Assembly: GCA_039096225.1 (NCBI GenBank)
Contig: JBBPEB010000032.1
Span: 248,001-312,000, forward strand
DNA: 64,000 bases
Origin: Blastocystis sp. Blastoise
Lineage: Eukaryota > Sar > Bigyra > Opalinata > Blastocystidae
Direction of reading: 5' to 3'
In this document: piece after piece, positions 47,201 through 63,400 of the stretch
Position numbering within the stretch: position 1 is the first letter of the stretch
Layout: every line of letters begins with the position of its first letter
Made by a program: the position numbers and the translations under genes
The notes under the pieces: generated by a model
What the model was told of the DNA's origin: nothing
What the model saw: only the letters and a program-made list of their open reading frames with translations
Database searches by the model: none

Positions 47201-48318
47201 TAGTTGATTTGTTAACGATTGTATTTGATTCTTATAAGAAGTATCTAATTGAATATATTCATTATTCTTTTGGTCTAATTGATTCTTTAGTATTTGAATT
47301 TGATTCTTATAAGAAGTATCTAATTGACTATAATTAGTATTTAATTGATTATAATCATTTATCTTTTGATTCAATTGATTCGTTATTGACTGGAGCTGAT
47401 TCTTATATGAAGTATCTAATTGAGTATAATTACTATTTAATTGATTATAATCATTTATCTTTTGTTCTAATTGATTTGTTAACGATTGTATTTGATTCTT
47501 ATATGAAGCATCTAATTGAGTATAATTACTATTTAATTGATTATAATTAGTATTCAATTGATTATAATCATTTATCTTTTGGTCTAATTGATTCTTATAA
47601 GAAGTATCTAATTGATTATAATTAGTATCTAATTGATTATAATCATTTATCTTTTGATCTAATTGATTCTTTATTATTTGAATTTGATTCTTATAATTAT
47701 TATCTAACAAATTATATTCATTTGTTTTTTGCTCTATTTGTTTTGTTAATAATTGAATTTGATTCTTATAAGAAGTATCTAATTGACTATAATCATTATT
47801 CAATTCATTATAATCATTTGTTTTTTGTTCTAATTGATTCTTATAAGAAGTATCTAATTGATTATAATTAGTATTTAATTGATTATAATCAGTATTTAAT
47901 TGATTATAATTAGTATTTAATTGATTATAATCACTATTCAATTCATTATAATCTTTTGTTTTTTGATCTATTTGTTCTTTTAATAATTGAATTTGATCTT
48001 TATAATTATTAATATCTATATTCATTTGTTTAATAGTATTCGTACTAGATTCTATTGATGTTTCTAATTCTTGTATTTTATTCATATCATTTATTGTAGA
48101 CGTATTTGAAATAGTTACTAATTCATGTTTTATAAATATATCCCATAAACAGGATATTAATAAATCATTAACTAAAGAATCAGATAGAGTATTTGTAAGT
48201 AAAATATCATCTGAATAATTTTCAAATAATATATTACTTTGTAATGTTGATATATAACTCTTATATTCTTCACTTTGTTGATTAAATATATTCATAGCAT
48301 CATCATCTAAAACATGAA

Positions 48319-48411
<93 letters not shown>

Positions 48412-51400
48412 CAATATCAATAGTATCAGAAATAGATATAATAGAATTATTATTATTAGATATAAATAAACTATTAATATTCTTATTATATTGAGTAATA
48501 TTCTTTATTATATTACTAATAACATTAATATTCTTTATATCAATATCATGTTCATTCTCTTTATTTATTAGTTTCTCTTTATATTGTTCTATTTCATTAT
48601 CTTTACTCATTAAAGAACGTCTTAATACTAACATATTATCACGTAAATTCTCTACTTCTCTTTTATTCTTATCTTCTATATCTTTAGTATTCTTTATATT
48701 TATAGATAACATATCTATCTTATCATGCAAACGTGGAATCATTTCAAAATATAATTTTATTGCATTTATTAATTGTATAGATGAACTTAACATTAAAGAA
48801 TCACTATCATTTTCATCATTATTATTTTCATTATTATTAGATAATGATAAAGAAAGAGAAGAAGATAAAGATAAAGGAATATTTATTCTATCTTTATAAG
48901 TATCTTCATAAGTATTTATATAAGATTCAATATCATTAATTTCTTCTTTATATATACGATTCATATTTTTAATTGAATTACATTCTTTTTCTAAAGTATC
49001 AAATTTCATTTTTAATTCATTATTTTCATTATATAAATGATTTTTATCAGAATCTAATTGATTCTTCTCTTTAATTATATTATTATAATTCTCTTCTAAT
49101 TTATCTTTTTCTTCTTTATATTGATTCATAGTTATAGTATTAGTTGATTCATATTGATCTATACGTTGATGTTCAGATATTAATAATATATATAGATTAC
49201 GAATTGAAGTTGTTATAGACTCATGATCTGTTATAGTAATAGAATCTATATATTCATTAATTGTATCATCTTTATTATTCTTTATATATGTATTAATTCG
49301 AGTATCATTAAGAGAAGTATTTAATTCATTTATTAATGTATTATATTGTTTTAATAATATAGAATATTCATTTGTTTTTAGTATATAATCTGAAGATAAA
49401 GATGTTTTTTCATTTGCTAAATCATTTAGACTATTCTTTAAATCATCAATTGTTGAATGAAGAGTAGAAATAGTATTCTTAGAGTCATTACTATCATTCG
49501 TTAATTGAGAAATACTATTCTTTAACTTTATATTTTCTTCAGATAATTGAGAAATCTTATTCTTTGAATCATTTATAGATATTGTTAATTGAGAAATTGT
49601 ATCATTTAAAGAAGAAATTATATTCTTAGAATCCATATTTTGATTGGATAATCGAGTAATAGTATTATTTAATGTAGTAATAGTATCCTTATTCTCTGTT
49701 AATGTATTTTGATAAGAAGAAATAGTATTTTTAGATTCTTCTATTTCATTTGATAATTGAGAAATATTATTTTTATTATCATCTATAGTTTTATAAAGAG
49801 AATCAATTAATGATTTCGAATTATTATTCTCCTCTGATAATATATCTATTTGTTGTTGTAAATCAGATATCGTTTGAGTTAATGAAGAAATAGTCTCATT
49901 ATTCTTTATTATAGTATCTTTTAAAGATGAAACATCTGTCTTTGAAGTATTATTATCAGTAGATAATTGATCTATTGTAGATTTATAAGTATTAATATCA
50001 TTAGATAATTGATCTATTGTTGATTTATAAGTATTATTATCAGTAGATAATTGATCAATCAGTTGTTTGTTTTCTTCAATTGTTGATTTATAAGTATTAT
50101 TATCTGTAGATAATTGATCAATCAGTTGTTTGTTTTCTTCAATTGTTGATTTATAAGTATTATTATCTGTAGATAATTGATCAATCAGTTGTTTGTTTTC
50201 TTCAATTGTTGATTTATAAGTATTATTCTCATTAGATAAATCTTCAATAATCTTCTTATTATCTTCAATTGATTTATTTAATGATTTAATTGTTAATTGT
50301 TTACTATTAACATCAATAGATAATTCATTTATTTCTTTCTTTAACGATTCAATACTAGTATTTAATGAAGAAACAGTGATATCATTATTATTATTATTTG
50401 TAGCTAATTGTTCAATTGTTGATTTATAAGTATTGTTTTCATTAGATAATTGTTCAATTGTTGATTTATAAGTATTATTTTCAGTAGATAAATCTTCAAT
50501 TATTTTCTTATTGTTTTCAATTGTAGATTTATAAGTATTAATATCAGTAGATAAATCTTCAATTCTTAACTTATATTTATTATTATTAGTAGATAAACCT
50601 TCAATTGTTGATTTATAATTATTATTTTCAGTAGATAAATCTTCAATTGTAGATTTATAATTATTAATGTTTGTAGATAAATCTTCATGTGTTGCCTTAT
50701 AATTACTATTTTCATTAGATAAATCTTCAATTACCTTCTTATTATTTGTCTTTAAATCTTCAATTATCGATTCATATTCATTATTCTTAATAGATAGATC
50801 ATTTATATGATTAACTAAAGATTCAATATTCTTTTTATTTTCATCAATAGTATTAGTATATTCATGAATATGATTCATACTATCATTACGTTCATTCGTT
50901 AATACTATAATTTGATTCTTATATTTATCAATTTCATTATTTAAAGAAGATATAATACTATTCAATTCTTCTATTTTATTTGTTAAATCTTGTATAGTAG
51001 TATTTGAAGTATTTATATGTTCATTTTGTACTTTTAATAATTTATCTTGTGTTTCTTCAAGTTGTTTATTGGATCTATTCAAATGATCTTTTAATACAAG
51101 AGCACTATTCCTATAATTAGTAATAGTATTATTTATATGATTCATATTATCTTCAAGATAAAGTATTTTTGATTTATTATCATCAATAATTCTAGAGAAC
51201 TCATTATTTGATTTTAATAATTCATTATTTGATTTTAATAACTCATTATTCTTTTCAGATAATTCATTATTCTTTTCAGATAATTCAGTATTTGATTTTA
51301 ATAACTCATTATTCTTTTCAGATAATTCATTATTTGAATTATTCATAATATTGATTTCATTTTCAATTTCTTCAATTCTATTCTTTTGTTCTTCTATTGT

Positions 51401-54400
51401 TATATTTAAAGATTGAATTGTATTATGAAGTGTCTTTTGAATATCATTTAATCGATTTATTTCTTGTTCTTTAGAATCATTAGCCTTATTTATTGTCGAT
51501 ATCTTTATATTCATCTGTTCTTCATTCTCTTTTAATATACCTATATCTTTCTTCTTTGATTCTATATCATTCTGATAATCTATAATAGAAACATTAAGAG
51601 ATTCTATAGTATTCTTTAACTGATTCTTCTCTTCTGTTAATGATGTTATACTTATTAATTTCTCTTCTAAAGTCTTCTTTGTATTCAATAATAATTCATT
51701 TATAGTATTCATATTCTTATTCATATTCGTAGAATCTACTTGAAGTTTCTCATAATCTTTCTTATATTGATCGATAGTAATAGTATTAGTAGTAACAGTA
51801 GTCTTTAATTGATTAATATCTTCAAGTAATTTATTATTTATTGAATCTTTTTCTTCTAATTCATGATTTAATATATCTAATTGACTTTGTAATTGATTCT
51901 TTATAGTATTAAGAGAATCAATTGTTGTTGTTAATTCTTTATTCTTACTAGAAAGTGATACAATAAGACTTTCTTTTTGATCTGATTCAGAAGTAGAATT
52001 CATTATAGATGTTTGAAGAGATACAAGATTTGTATTTAATTCTATATTCTTATTCTTTATATCAGCTAATTCATTCGTAGAAATATCTAAATTATGTTGA
52101 AGAGAATGAATAGTATTATTATATTCATTATTCTTCTTTTGTATTTCTTCTTTTTCTGTATTAATAGAATCAATTGTATTATTTAAATTATGTATTATTT
52201 CTTCTTTTTCATTCTTAATAGAATCAATTGTATTATTAAGATTATTTATAGTATCTTGAAGTTCTTTAATAGATGTTTTAGACACTAAAATATCGTTATT
52301 AAGAGTATCAATTGTGTTCTGAAGAGAAGGAATACTATTCACTTGAAGATCTTCATTCTTTGTGGATAGAGTCTTTATTACTGTTTGTTTCTCTTCTAAC
52401 TCATTATGTATTTGATCGATAGTATGTTGAAGAGTAACAATAGTAGTCTGTGAATCATTTATCTTTATACTATTATTCTCTAACTCATTAGTCTTTATAT
52501 TTATAATAGTATTCATATTAGATATAGAATCTTCTAATGACTGTATTCTTACAACTTTCTCTTCTATTTCTTTTGTTAAAGAATCAATTGTTGTTGTAAG
52601 AGAAACATTCATTGAAGTGATATCACCATTCTTTATCTTCATATTATTATTCTCAATAGTTAAAGAATCAATATTATCCTTCATATTATTATTATCAATA
52701 GTTAAAGAATCATTATTATCCTTCATATTATTATTATCCATAGTTAAAGAATCAATTGTATTCTTCTTCTTATTATTATCAATAGTTAAAGAATCATTAT
52801 TATCCTTCATATTATTATTATCAATAGTTAAAGAATCATTATTCTTCTTCAATTCATTTATTATATTATTAAATTCATTATTTTTATTCTTTATTTCATT
52901 ATATTCATTAGTTATAGAAAGTAAATTAGAATTTATTTCATTATTTTTATTCTTTAATATATCTATTAATTCATTTAATGAAGTTATATTATTATTTAAT
53001 ACTATATTTTTCTCTTCTAATTCATGTATAGTATCTATGGAATTCTTTACTATCAATTTATTTTCTTCTAATTCTTGAACTATATTATTATATTTATCCA
53101 TATAACTAGATAAATTACTTTGTAAATCATTATTAGTATTCGTTATATTTGTTAAAAATACTTTTTGTTCATCATCATTTGTATTTAATTCTTTTATTAA
53201 TTTCTCATAATTATCTATCTTTGTTAATAAATTATTATTAGTATTCATTAATGATGTTATAGTTGATTTTAATTCATTATTATTCTTTAATTCATTATGA
53301 TAATCAGTTTCTATTGTAGTATATTGAGATACTAATATAGAATTACTTGAATTTAATTCATTATATTCACCTAATAATGTTTTATATGTTGTATTTAGAT
53401 CATTATATTCTTTTTGAACTGATTTATATTTATTTTCAAACTCTTTATTTATTGTTGATAAATCAATTATATTATTCTTATTTATATTGATTTCTTTTAT
53501 TTTCTCTTCTATAGTATTATTTAATGTACTTATATTCAATTGTAAAGTAGTATTTAATTGACTCTTTCTTTCGATAGTATTCTTTAAATCAATTATTTCA
53601 TTATTTAATTCAATTATTTCATTTTCATATTTATTATTAGTATTCTCATTAGATAGTTTTAGTTCATTTATTATACTATTATTAGATTGATTCATATCTT
53701 CTATAGTCTTTTCTAATGATTCAATCTTCTCTTTATATTTATCAACATATAATTGTAATTCATTATTTTTTTGTATATATTCATTCTCTTTATATAATAA
53801 ATCATTCTTTTGTTCTATAGATAATTCTTTTAATCGTTGTATTAAATCTATATTCTTTGTATTTAATATATTCATATTCTTTTTCATATCTTCAATTTCA
53901 TTCTTATAATTATCTATCTTATTATTATAATTATTCATTATTTCTATAATCTTCTTTTCATGATATATACTTATAGAATCCATTTCATTCTTATATATAG
54001 TATTCATATGTTTTAAAGATATTAATTCAACTTGCTGCTTTTCATTAAAACTATTTAAATTCTTATTTTCTTTTTCTATATATTGATATTTTAATTCTAA
54101 AACTTGAATTTCAGTATTTAATCTAAGAATCTTATTATTCATTTCTTCTATATTCTTATTATTCTCTTTAATATTTATTAATAAATTCTTATTTTCTTCT
54201 ATAATTTTATTATATTTATTTAATATAGAATTATATTCATTCTCTTTTATTCCTATTTCTTTTTGTAATAATATTATTATAGATATATATTTTGTAGATA
54301 AAGAAGAAGATATAGAATTCTCTTCTAATATTGTATTACATAAAGATTGAATCTTATTATCTTTTATAAAAGTTATTAATTTATTCATTTCTGTTTTATA

Positions 54401-57400
54401 TTCAGAATCAGACATATATATAAATTCAGAATCAGAAGATTCGGATGAACTAGAAGAACTAGAAGAATCAGATAAACTAGAAGAATATATTTTTTGTTTT
54501 TCTTTCTTTTGTTGTAACATAACATATTTTGATACATTTTCTAATAATAAAGAAATTTCTGATGATTTTTCGGTTAAATCATTCTTTAATTGATTAATAA
54601 GAATACTCTTATTCTGTAATTCATCTTTATATACTTCTATATCTTTATTATATTGAATTAATTCTTCTTCTAATTTATTTATTATTTTCTTTTTATCATT
54701 TAATTCACTTAATATATTTAACTTTTCATTTTTAATATCATCTATCTCATTATTCATAAGATTATTTATATTTCGTTCTTCTATTAATTTTGATTTTGAT
54801 TTCATATATTCATCTTGTACTACTTTTGTTAATTCACTATATTCATCTAATTTATTCTTATAAGAAGATTCTATAGTAGTTATTTGTTTCTTTAATGAAT
54901 CAATTTCTAATTCATAACTATCTATCATTTCTTTAAATTGATTATTACTATTCATATTATCAGTTAATAAACGAACTCGTGTATTTAATTCTATATTCTC
55001 AATCTCCATCTTTTTATATAATTCATCAAGTTCATTCTTTGAAGTTATAACTGTATTTAATGCTATTTTCATCTCTTCTAAAGAGACTTCTACATCATTT
55101 TTCTTAGTTAATAACTTATTATTATCTTCTAAAAGTGAATTATTATTGATTTTCAATTCTTTTATTTCATTCATTAAAGAAGTTATAGTATTATTCATCA
55201 ATTTAGTTGATTCAATTAATGATATATTCTTATCTGATATATCTTTATTCAATATATTTATATTATTTAGATCTTCTTCTAATGATGATTTCTCTTTTAA
55301 TAATTCAGAATTCTTTATAGATATTTCATTTATAGAAGTAGATAAAGTATTCTTTTCATTTGTTATTAATTGATTCTTTTCTTCTAAAGAATGAATACTA
55401 GTATTTAATGTTGAAATAGTCTCTGATAAACTATGATTCTCATCAACTATTAAGGTATACTTAGTCGATAAAGTCGTATTTGTTAATGATAATGTTGATA
55501 TATTCGATTTCAAATCTATTATTGTATTCTCTAAGGTACTACTAGTAGTTGATAATTCTTCATTTATTTTCTTAAGAGAAGTATTATCTGTAGTTAATTG
55601 AGTATTATTAGTTAATAATTCTTCATTTATTTTCTTAAGAGAAGAATTAGTATCAGTTAATTGAGTATTAGTAGTAGATAATTCTTCATTCGTTTTCTTA
55701 AGAGAAGTAATATTTGTAGACAATTCAGTATTATCATTAAGTAATTTAGTATTATAAGTAGATAAATCTTCGTTAATCATTTTAAGTGAAGAATTTTCAT
55801 CAATTAATTGAGTATTAGTAGTTATTAATTCTTCATTAGTATTTTTAAGAGAAGAATTTTCATCAATTAATTGAGTATTAGTAGTTATTAATTCTTCATT
55901 AGTATATTTAAGAGAAGAATTTTCATCAATTAATTGAGTATTAGTAGTTATTAATTCTTCATTAGTATTTTTAAGAGAAGATATATCTTTAGTTAATTCA
56001 GTATTATCATCAATTAACTTAGTATTATAAGTAGATAATTCTTCATTCGTCTTCTTTAGAGAAGAATTTTCATCAGTTAATTGAGTATTAGTAGTTGATA
56101 ATTCCTCATTAGTATTTTTAAGAGAAGAAATATCATCAGTTAATTGAGTATTAGTAGTTGATAACTTTGAATTTTCATCAATTAACTTATTATTATAAGT
56201 AGATAATTCTTCATTCGTCTTCTTAAGTGAAATATTATCATTAGTTAATTGAGTATTAGCATTTAATAATTCTTCATTAGTATTTTTAAATGAAGATTTT
56301 TCATCAATTAACTTATTATTATAAGTAGATAATTCTTCATTCGTTTTCTTTAGAGAAGAATTCTCATCAGTTAATTGAGTATTAATAGTTGATAACTTTG
56401 AATTTTCATCAATTAACTTATTATTATTATTTAATAATTCTTCATTCGTCTTTTTAAGTGAAGTATTATTATTAATTACTTGTTGATTTTCATTATCTAA
56501 TTCATTAGCAGCATTTGTTAATTCTTCATTAGCTTTTTGTATACCCATAAAATCATTATATAAATGATCATAATTCAACTTTAATTGATTATTATCTTCA
56601 ACTAATACAGTATTCTTATTCAATAATAATTCATTATTATCTTTTAAAGAAGAATTCTCATTTATTAATACAATATTTGTATCTTGAATTGTCTTTAACA
56701 TAGTGTTTATTTCTATATTCTTATTACTTAAAGTAATATTTTCATTATGTAATAATATATTATAATCATGATATTCATTTATCTTCTTCATGACTAACAA
56801 TTGTTTCGATTCAATTGAAGTCTTTTGTTCTATAATAATATTCTTTAAAGAAAGTATTTCTTTATGAAGATCATTCACTTGCTGTTGAATCAGTCGTTCT
56901 TTCTTTAACAACTCTTTATTAGTTGATAACAATTGTTCTTTATCTTCATTAAGAGAAAGAATAATAGTCTCTTTATTCTTTAATGTAGAAATATAAACTT
57001 CTTTTTCATTTATTAATAAATTCATACTATTTGATAAAGATTCTTTTACAGTTATTAAATCATTCATAGTATTAGTAAGAGATGCTTTATCTTCTATTAA
57101 TTTCGTATTCTCTATTTGTAATGAATGATATATATCATCTATTTCTTTATTCTTAGAAACTAATTCATTATTAGTCTCTAATAAAATAGTATAATTATGC
57201 TCTAAATCCTTATATTGAGAAGCTAAAGTATTTTTAGCAGTCGATAATTCATTATTAGCAGTTGTTAACTCATTAATCTTACTAGTTAATTCAGTATTCT
57301 TATCAATAAGATTATTATTATTATCAGTTAACTCAATATTCTTAGTAGCTAATTCAGTATTCTTAGTAGTTAACTCAGTATTCTTAGTAGCTAATTCAGT

Positions 57401-60400
57401 ATTCTTAGTAGCTAATTCATTATTCTTAATAGTTAATTCAGTATTCTTATCATTAAGATCGTTATTATTATCAGTTAATTCGTTATTCTTATCAATAAGC
57501 TCCTTATTCTTATCAGTTAACTCAGTATTCTTATCAATAAGATTATTATTAGTATTAGTTAATTCAGTAATCTTATTAATAAGATTATTATTATTATCAG
57601 TTAACTCAGTAATCTTAGTAGTTAATCCATTATTATTATCAGTTAATTCAGTAATCTTATCAACAAGATTATTATTATTATCAGTTAATTCAGTAATCTT
57701 AGAAGTTAATTCATTATTAATATCAGTTAATTCATTATTCTTATTAATAAGATTATTACTAGTAGTAGTTAATTCATTATTCTTATCAATAAGATCGTTA
57801 TTAGTAGTAGTTAACTCATTATTCTTAGTAACAAGATTATTATTAGTATCAGTTAACTCAGTATTCTTAGTAGTTAATTCATTATTAGTAGCAGTTAATT
57901 CATTATTATCATCAGTTAATTCAGTAATCTTAGTAGTTAATTCATTATTAATACCAGTTAATTCATTATTCTTAGCATCAAATTCATTATTCTTATCAGT
58001 TAACTCAGTTATCTTATCAACAAGATTCTTATTACTATCAGTTAATTTATTATTAATATCATTTATTTCAGTTATCTTATCAACAAGATTAGTATTATTA
58101 GCAATTAATTCATTATTACTATCAATAAGATAATTATTACTATCAGTTAACTCTATATTCTTATGAATTAATTCATTATTCTTATTATGAATTCTACTTA
58201 TAGAAGAAATAATCATAGTTTCTAAAGAATCAATAGTAGTTTTATTATTATCATCATTATCATTAGCATTCGTATCATTAAGGGTAATAATATGATTATA
58301 AATATTATTTAACTTATCATTATTCAAAGTATATTGATTGACTATTTCTTTATAATTATTATTTAATAATTCATATTTATTCTCAATAGCCAAATTAGAT
58401 TCTTTTAATTCTTCATAACTATTTAATAATTCAATACTATTATTTTCTAAATATTCAATTTTCTTTTGATTCATTATTTCTTTATCATTCATATATACAA
58501 TAGTCTTATTAATATCTTCAAGAATTGTATCTTTATTATTAATTATCATCGAATAAGATTCATTTAAATAATTCATATTCTTAAGAATTAACTCTTTATT
58601 CTCTTTAAAGAATTCAGTTAAGTTATTAGTTGTTCCATTTGTTAATAATAAATTACTTGTTAATACTTCAAATCCATTCATATTCTTATTCATATAAATA
58701 TCTGAATCCTTTTTCATTCTACGATAATCATCAAGTATATCGAATAATTGACTGAATAACTCAATCATAAGGGCATTATCGTTATTATTAACATTATTAT
58801 CGTTATCGTTATTATTATTATCTTTATTAATTAAATTCTTTAGCATATTTAAGATAGTTTCTTTATTTAAATCTTGATTAGTTCCATGAATATAAGTAAT
58901 ACTATTATATAATAATACTTTAAAGGAATATAACATAGTTTTACTATAATTATAATCACTAAAATAATCAATAAATCGTTTTTCATTCTCAAATAATAAA
59001 TTACTATAACTTATATAAATATTATTTTGAGTTTCAAGAATTACTTTATAACGTTCAGATAAAGTATTATATTTATTAATAATACTATTCATTTGTTCAA
59101 CATAAGTATTATTCATTTCAACTATCTTATTCTTCTTTTCTTCTACTATCTGTTGAGTATTTTCTAATACATTTTCTATATCTACAAGTTTCTTTGATAA
59201 ATTAGATTTATCTTCTTGTAATTGAGTAATGATCTCTTTATCTTTCTTAATAATAGTTGTTAAACTATCTAATTCTGATTTATAATATACATTATTAATA
59301 TCAGTTACATTCATTTTATATATATCCATTTCTAAAAGAGACTTTTTAATTTCATTATCTTTAATAGCATTAACAGAAGTATTCATTTGATCAGATAAGA
59401 CTTCTATTTCATTCTTCTTTGTCATATATTCTTTTAATAATAAATCAATATTTTCATATTGTTTCATATATAACATACATATATCTTCATATTGGAATAG
59501 ATCTTTAAAAGAACCATTCTGAATATCTTCTAATGGCATATTAATACTTGGTTTATCACTACTTTCAATACAAGAAGGAATCTTTACAAATAATATATTT
59601 GTAATTAATTTTAATGAACCTTCTAAAGTACTTAATATATGACGTGTTGCTCTAGTTACAGAAAATAATATATTTGAATCAGTTTCAGATATACAAATAG
59701 TTTCTATCTTATTATCTTGATCTATACCCATTATTTCAGAAATAGGATTAAAATAATTAATCATATAATTATATATCTTTTTATAATTATCTTCAAGAAT
59801 ACGATTATAAAGAGATTTTGAATTAGCATCATTTCTTAATGAACGAACTTTATTTTGTAATTGATCTAATTCTTCTTCTAATTCATCATTTTCTTTCTTT
59901 TTATTATGATAAAGTTCTGTTAAATTATCAAGTCTTTGTTGATAATTCGATATTAATATATTCAATTTCGTTTGATTTAATACTAATTCACGATTCTTTG
60001 TAGATAATGAAATTATTTGTTGCTGTTTCTTACTTGTAGCATTCTTATTCTTATTCTTATTATTAGCAACTATTTTCTCCATACGATCTTCTAAGGTATC
60101 AATAGTCTTTTGAAGACATTCTTTCTCTTTAGTAAAAGTAGTAGTCGAAGAAGATAATTCTTCTTTCTCTTTAGTAAGAGATATATTCTTCGTAGTAAGA
60201 CTAGTATTAGTAGAAATAAGTTGCTCTTTCTCTTGAATAAGAGTAGCATTAGTAGAAGATAATTCTTCAATCTTAGTAGTAAGAGTATTATTAGTAGAAG
60301 ATAAATCTTCTTTCTCTTGAATAAGAGTAGTATTAGTAGAAGATAATTCTTCAATCTTAGTAGTAAGAGTATTATTAGTAGAAGATAAATCTTCTTTCTC

Positions 60401-63400
60401 TTGAATAAGAGTAGCATTAGTAGTAGATAAATCTTCAATCTTCTTATTAAGAGTATTATTAGTAGTAGATAAATCTTCAATCTTCTTATTAAGAGTATTA
60501 TTAACAGTAGATAAATCTTCAATCTTCTTATTAAGAGTATTATTAACAGTAGATAAATTTTCTTTCTCTTTATGAAGAGTATTAATTTGATGAATTAATT
60601 CTTCTTTACGTTTAGTAGAAGTATAAAGTTTATTATTAAGATCTTCTTTGATCATCTTTATATTTTCATTATCTTTCTCTAATTCTTCTTTAGCTTTTAC
60701 TAAGGAATTAATAGTTATTTTATTCTCTTCAATAGTATTAGTAAGAGATGTATTAGTATCAACTAAGGTATTATTAGTAGAAGAAAGAGTAGATATTTGT
60801 TTTTCAAGATCTTCATTTGTAGCAATTAATTCATTATTTATACTTAATAAAGTAGTATTAGTAGAAGAAACAGTCTCTAAATTCTCTTTTAATTCATCTT
60901 TTTCAAAAGATAATGTAGTTACTTGAGTTATTAAATCTTCTTTCTCTTGAATAAGAGTAGTGTTAGTAGAAGATAAATCTTCTTTTTCTTTACTAAGAGT
61001 AGCATTAGTAGCAGACAAATCTTCAATCTTAGTAGTAAGAGAATTATTAGTAGAAGATAAATCTTCAATCTTAGTAATAAGAGAATTATTAGCAGTAGAT
61101 AAATCTTCAATCTTATTATTAAGAGAATTATTAGCAGTAGATATATCTTCTTTTTCTTTAATAAGAATAGCATTAGCAGTAGATAAATCTTCTTTTTCTT
61201 TATTAAGAGTATTATTAACAGTAGATAAATCTTCAATTTTATTATTAAGAGTATTATTAACAGCAGATAAATCTTCAATCTTATTATTAAGAGTATTATT
61301 AACAGCAGATAAATCTTCTTTTTCTTTATTAAGAGTATTATTAATATTCGATAATTCTTCTTTTTCAGATAATAACTTTTCATTATGACTAACTAAAGTA
61401 TTATTTTCTAAATTAACTTTAGAATATTTTGCATGAATATCGATATTTTCTTCAAGTAAATGAGAATTCTTCTTTTCAATATCTTCAATAGTTTTACAAG
61501 ATATATCATATTTTACTTGTATATCTTCATTCTTCTTTATTATTTCAGAATTATTAGCTAATAATGAAGATATATGTATATCTTTTTCAGAAATATCTTT
61601 CGACATTTTATTATTCTTATTTTCAAGTAATTTATTTTCTTGTAAAATAGTACTATTATGTTTCATTAATTCTTCATTCTTTTGAAGTAATAGTTGATTC
61701 TTATCATTAAGATCATCATTCTTTTGAAGTAATAGTTGATTCTTATTATTAAGATCATCATAATTCTTTCTATTAATAGTATCTTCATTTCTTAAAGCAT
61801 TATATAATTTATTAATTTGAAGAGAATAATCTCTTTCAGAATCTAATTCACATTTTAATTGATTATTCTTTACTATTATAATACTATAACGATGTTCAGA
61901 ATCATTAAATAATACTTCTAATGATTTTATCTTCTCTTTTAATTTAGTATTTTCAAATAATACTAATTTACAATCATTATATATACTATCTAATCTCTTT
62001 GTTAGTATATCAATTTTCTCATTATATTCATCAAGTGGTAATTGTTCTAAATTGAACTTATAATTATTAATAATTTCACTTATAGTATGAATTTCTCTAT
62101 CATAAATTAGTTTATTCTCTTCAATAGTATTTTGAAGATCTATAATTTTATTTTCATTAGCAGTAATATTTGTCTTTGATAAATCATTCTTTATTAATAA
62201 AGTATTAATCAAAGTATTCAATTGTTTTGTTTCATTATATATAGAAACAGAATCATCTTCATATAATTTAACTTGATATTTCAATGATTTATTCTCTTTT
62301 ACTATTTCTTCATATTCTTCTTTTGGAATAGTTATAGTTATAGAAGAAGAAGAAGATATAGATTCTTCAGATAGAGGTATAGTTGTAGTAGATAATAATT
62401 CTTGAGAAATAGGAATATTAGTTTTATTAGTATTAGTATTAGTATTATTATCAGTTAATTTATTTTCTTGAGAAATAGGAATATCAGTTTTATTAGTATC
62501 ATTATTATCAACAGATAATATTTCATTATTATTATCATAATTATTATCAACAGATAGAATTTCATTATTATTATTATCAACAGATAATATTTCATTATTA
62601 TTATTATCAACAGATAATATTTCATTATTATTATTATCAACAGATAATATTTCATTATTATTATTATCAACAGATAATATTTCATTATTCTTTTCAGAAT
62701 AATAAGAAGAAGGAGAAGAAATAGATTGTTCTTCATCCATTATATGATCATTAATATTATTATTTGGTAGTATATCAAGTGTAGAATTAAATGGTGAATA
62801 AGGATCTTTATAATGATTACTATATAAAGAAGGTATAGTTAATAAATCATTATACACTTGTTCTAATATAGAAGAAGTAGTTGTCATTAATAAAGGACAT
62901 TCATTATTAATCATAGTATTCATAGTATTATTATAAATATCATTTTCTATAATCATATTAAATACTATTTGATGTAAACAATCATATATAGGTCCATCTA
63001 TTTGAGAAACATGATTATTCTTTAAAATAGTATCAATATATTTAATACATCGATCATATATATATTCATAATAAACTTTTTCAGTTTCATTCGTATAACT
63101 ATTTACAGTCTTTTCCATAGTTATATCTTTATTAAGAATAGTATCTGTTATTGATTTATTCGATATCATAATATTAAATACAATTTGATGTAAGAAATCA
63201 TAAATAGGTCCATTTAAATCAGCAACTTTATTCTCTAATATAGAATCTATATATTGAATACAAAGAGAACTTACTTGCTCATAATATTCTTTTTCTTCTT
63301 CATTCGTATAACTATCTACTGTCTTTTCAACAGAGAAATCTTTATTAATAGCAGTAGTAGTAGTCATAGTTATACCATTAATCATAACATTAAATAATAT

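Noticed and set aside
52617-53078. Plus-strand frames rich in Leu/Ser opposite the giant gene (also at 55146, 60648, 60960, 63600)
   Set aside because: They are antisense shadows of heptad-repeat codons, with no domain and no independent signals.
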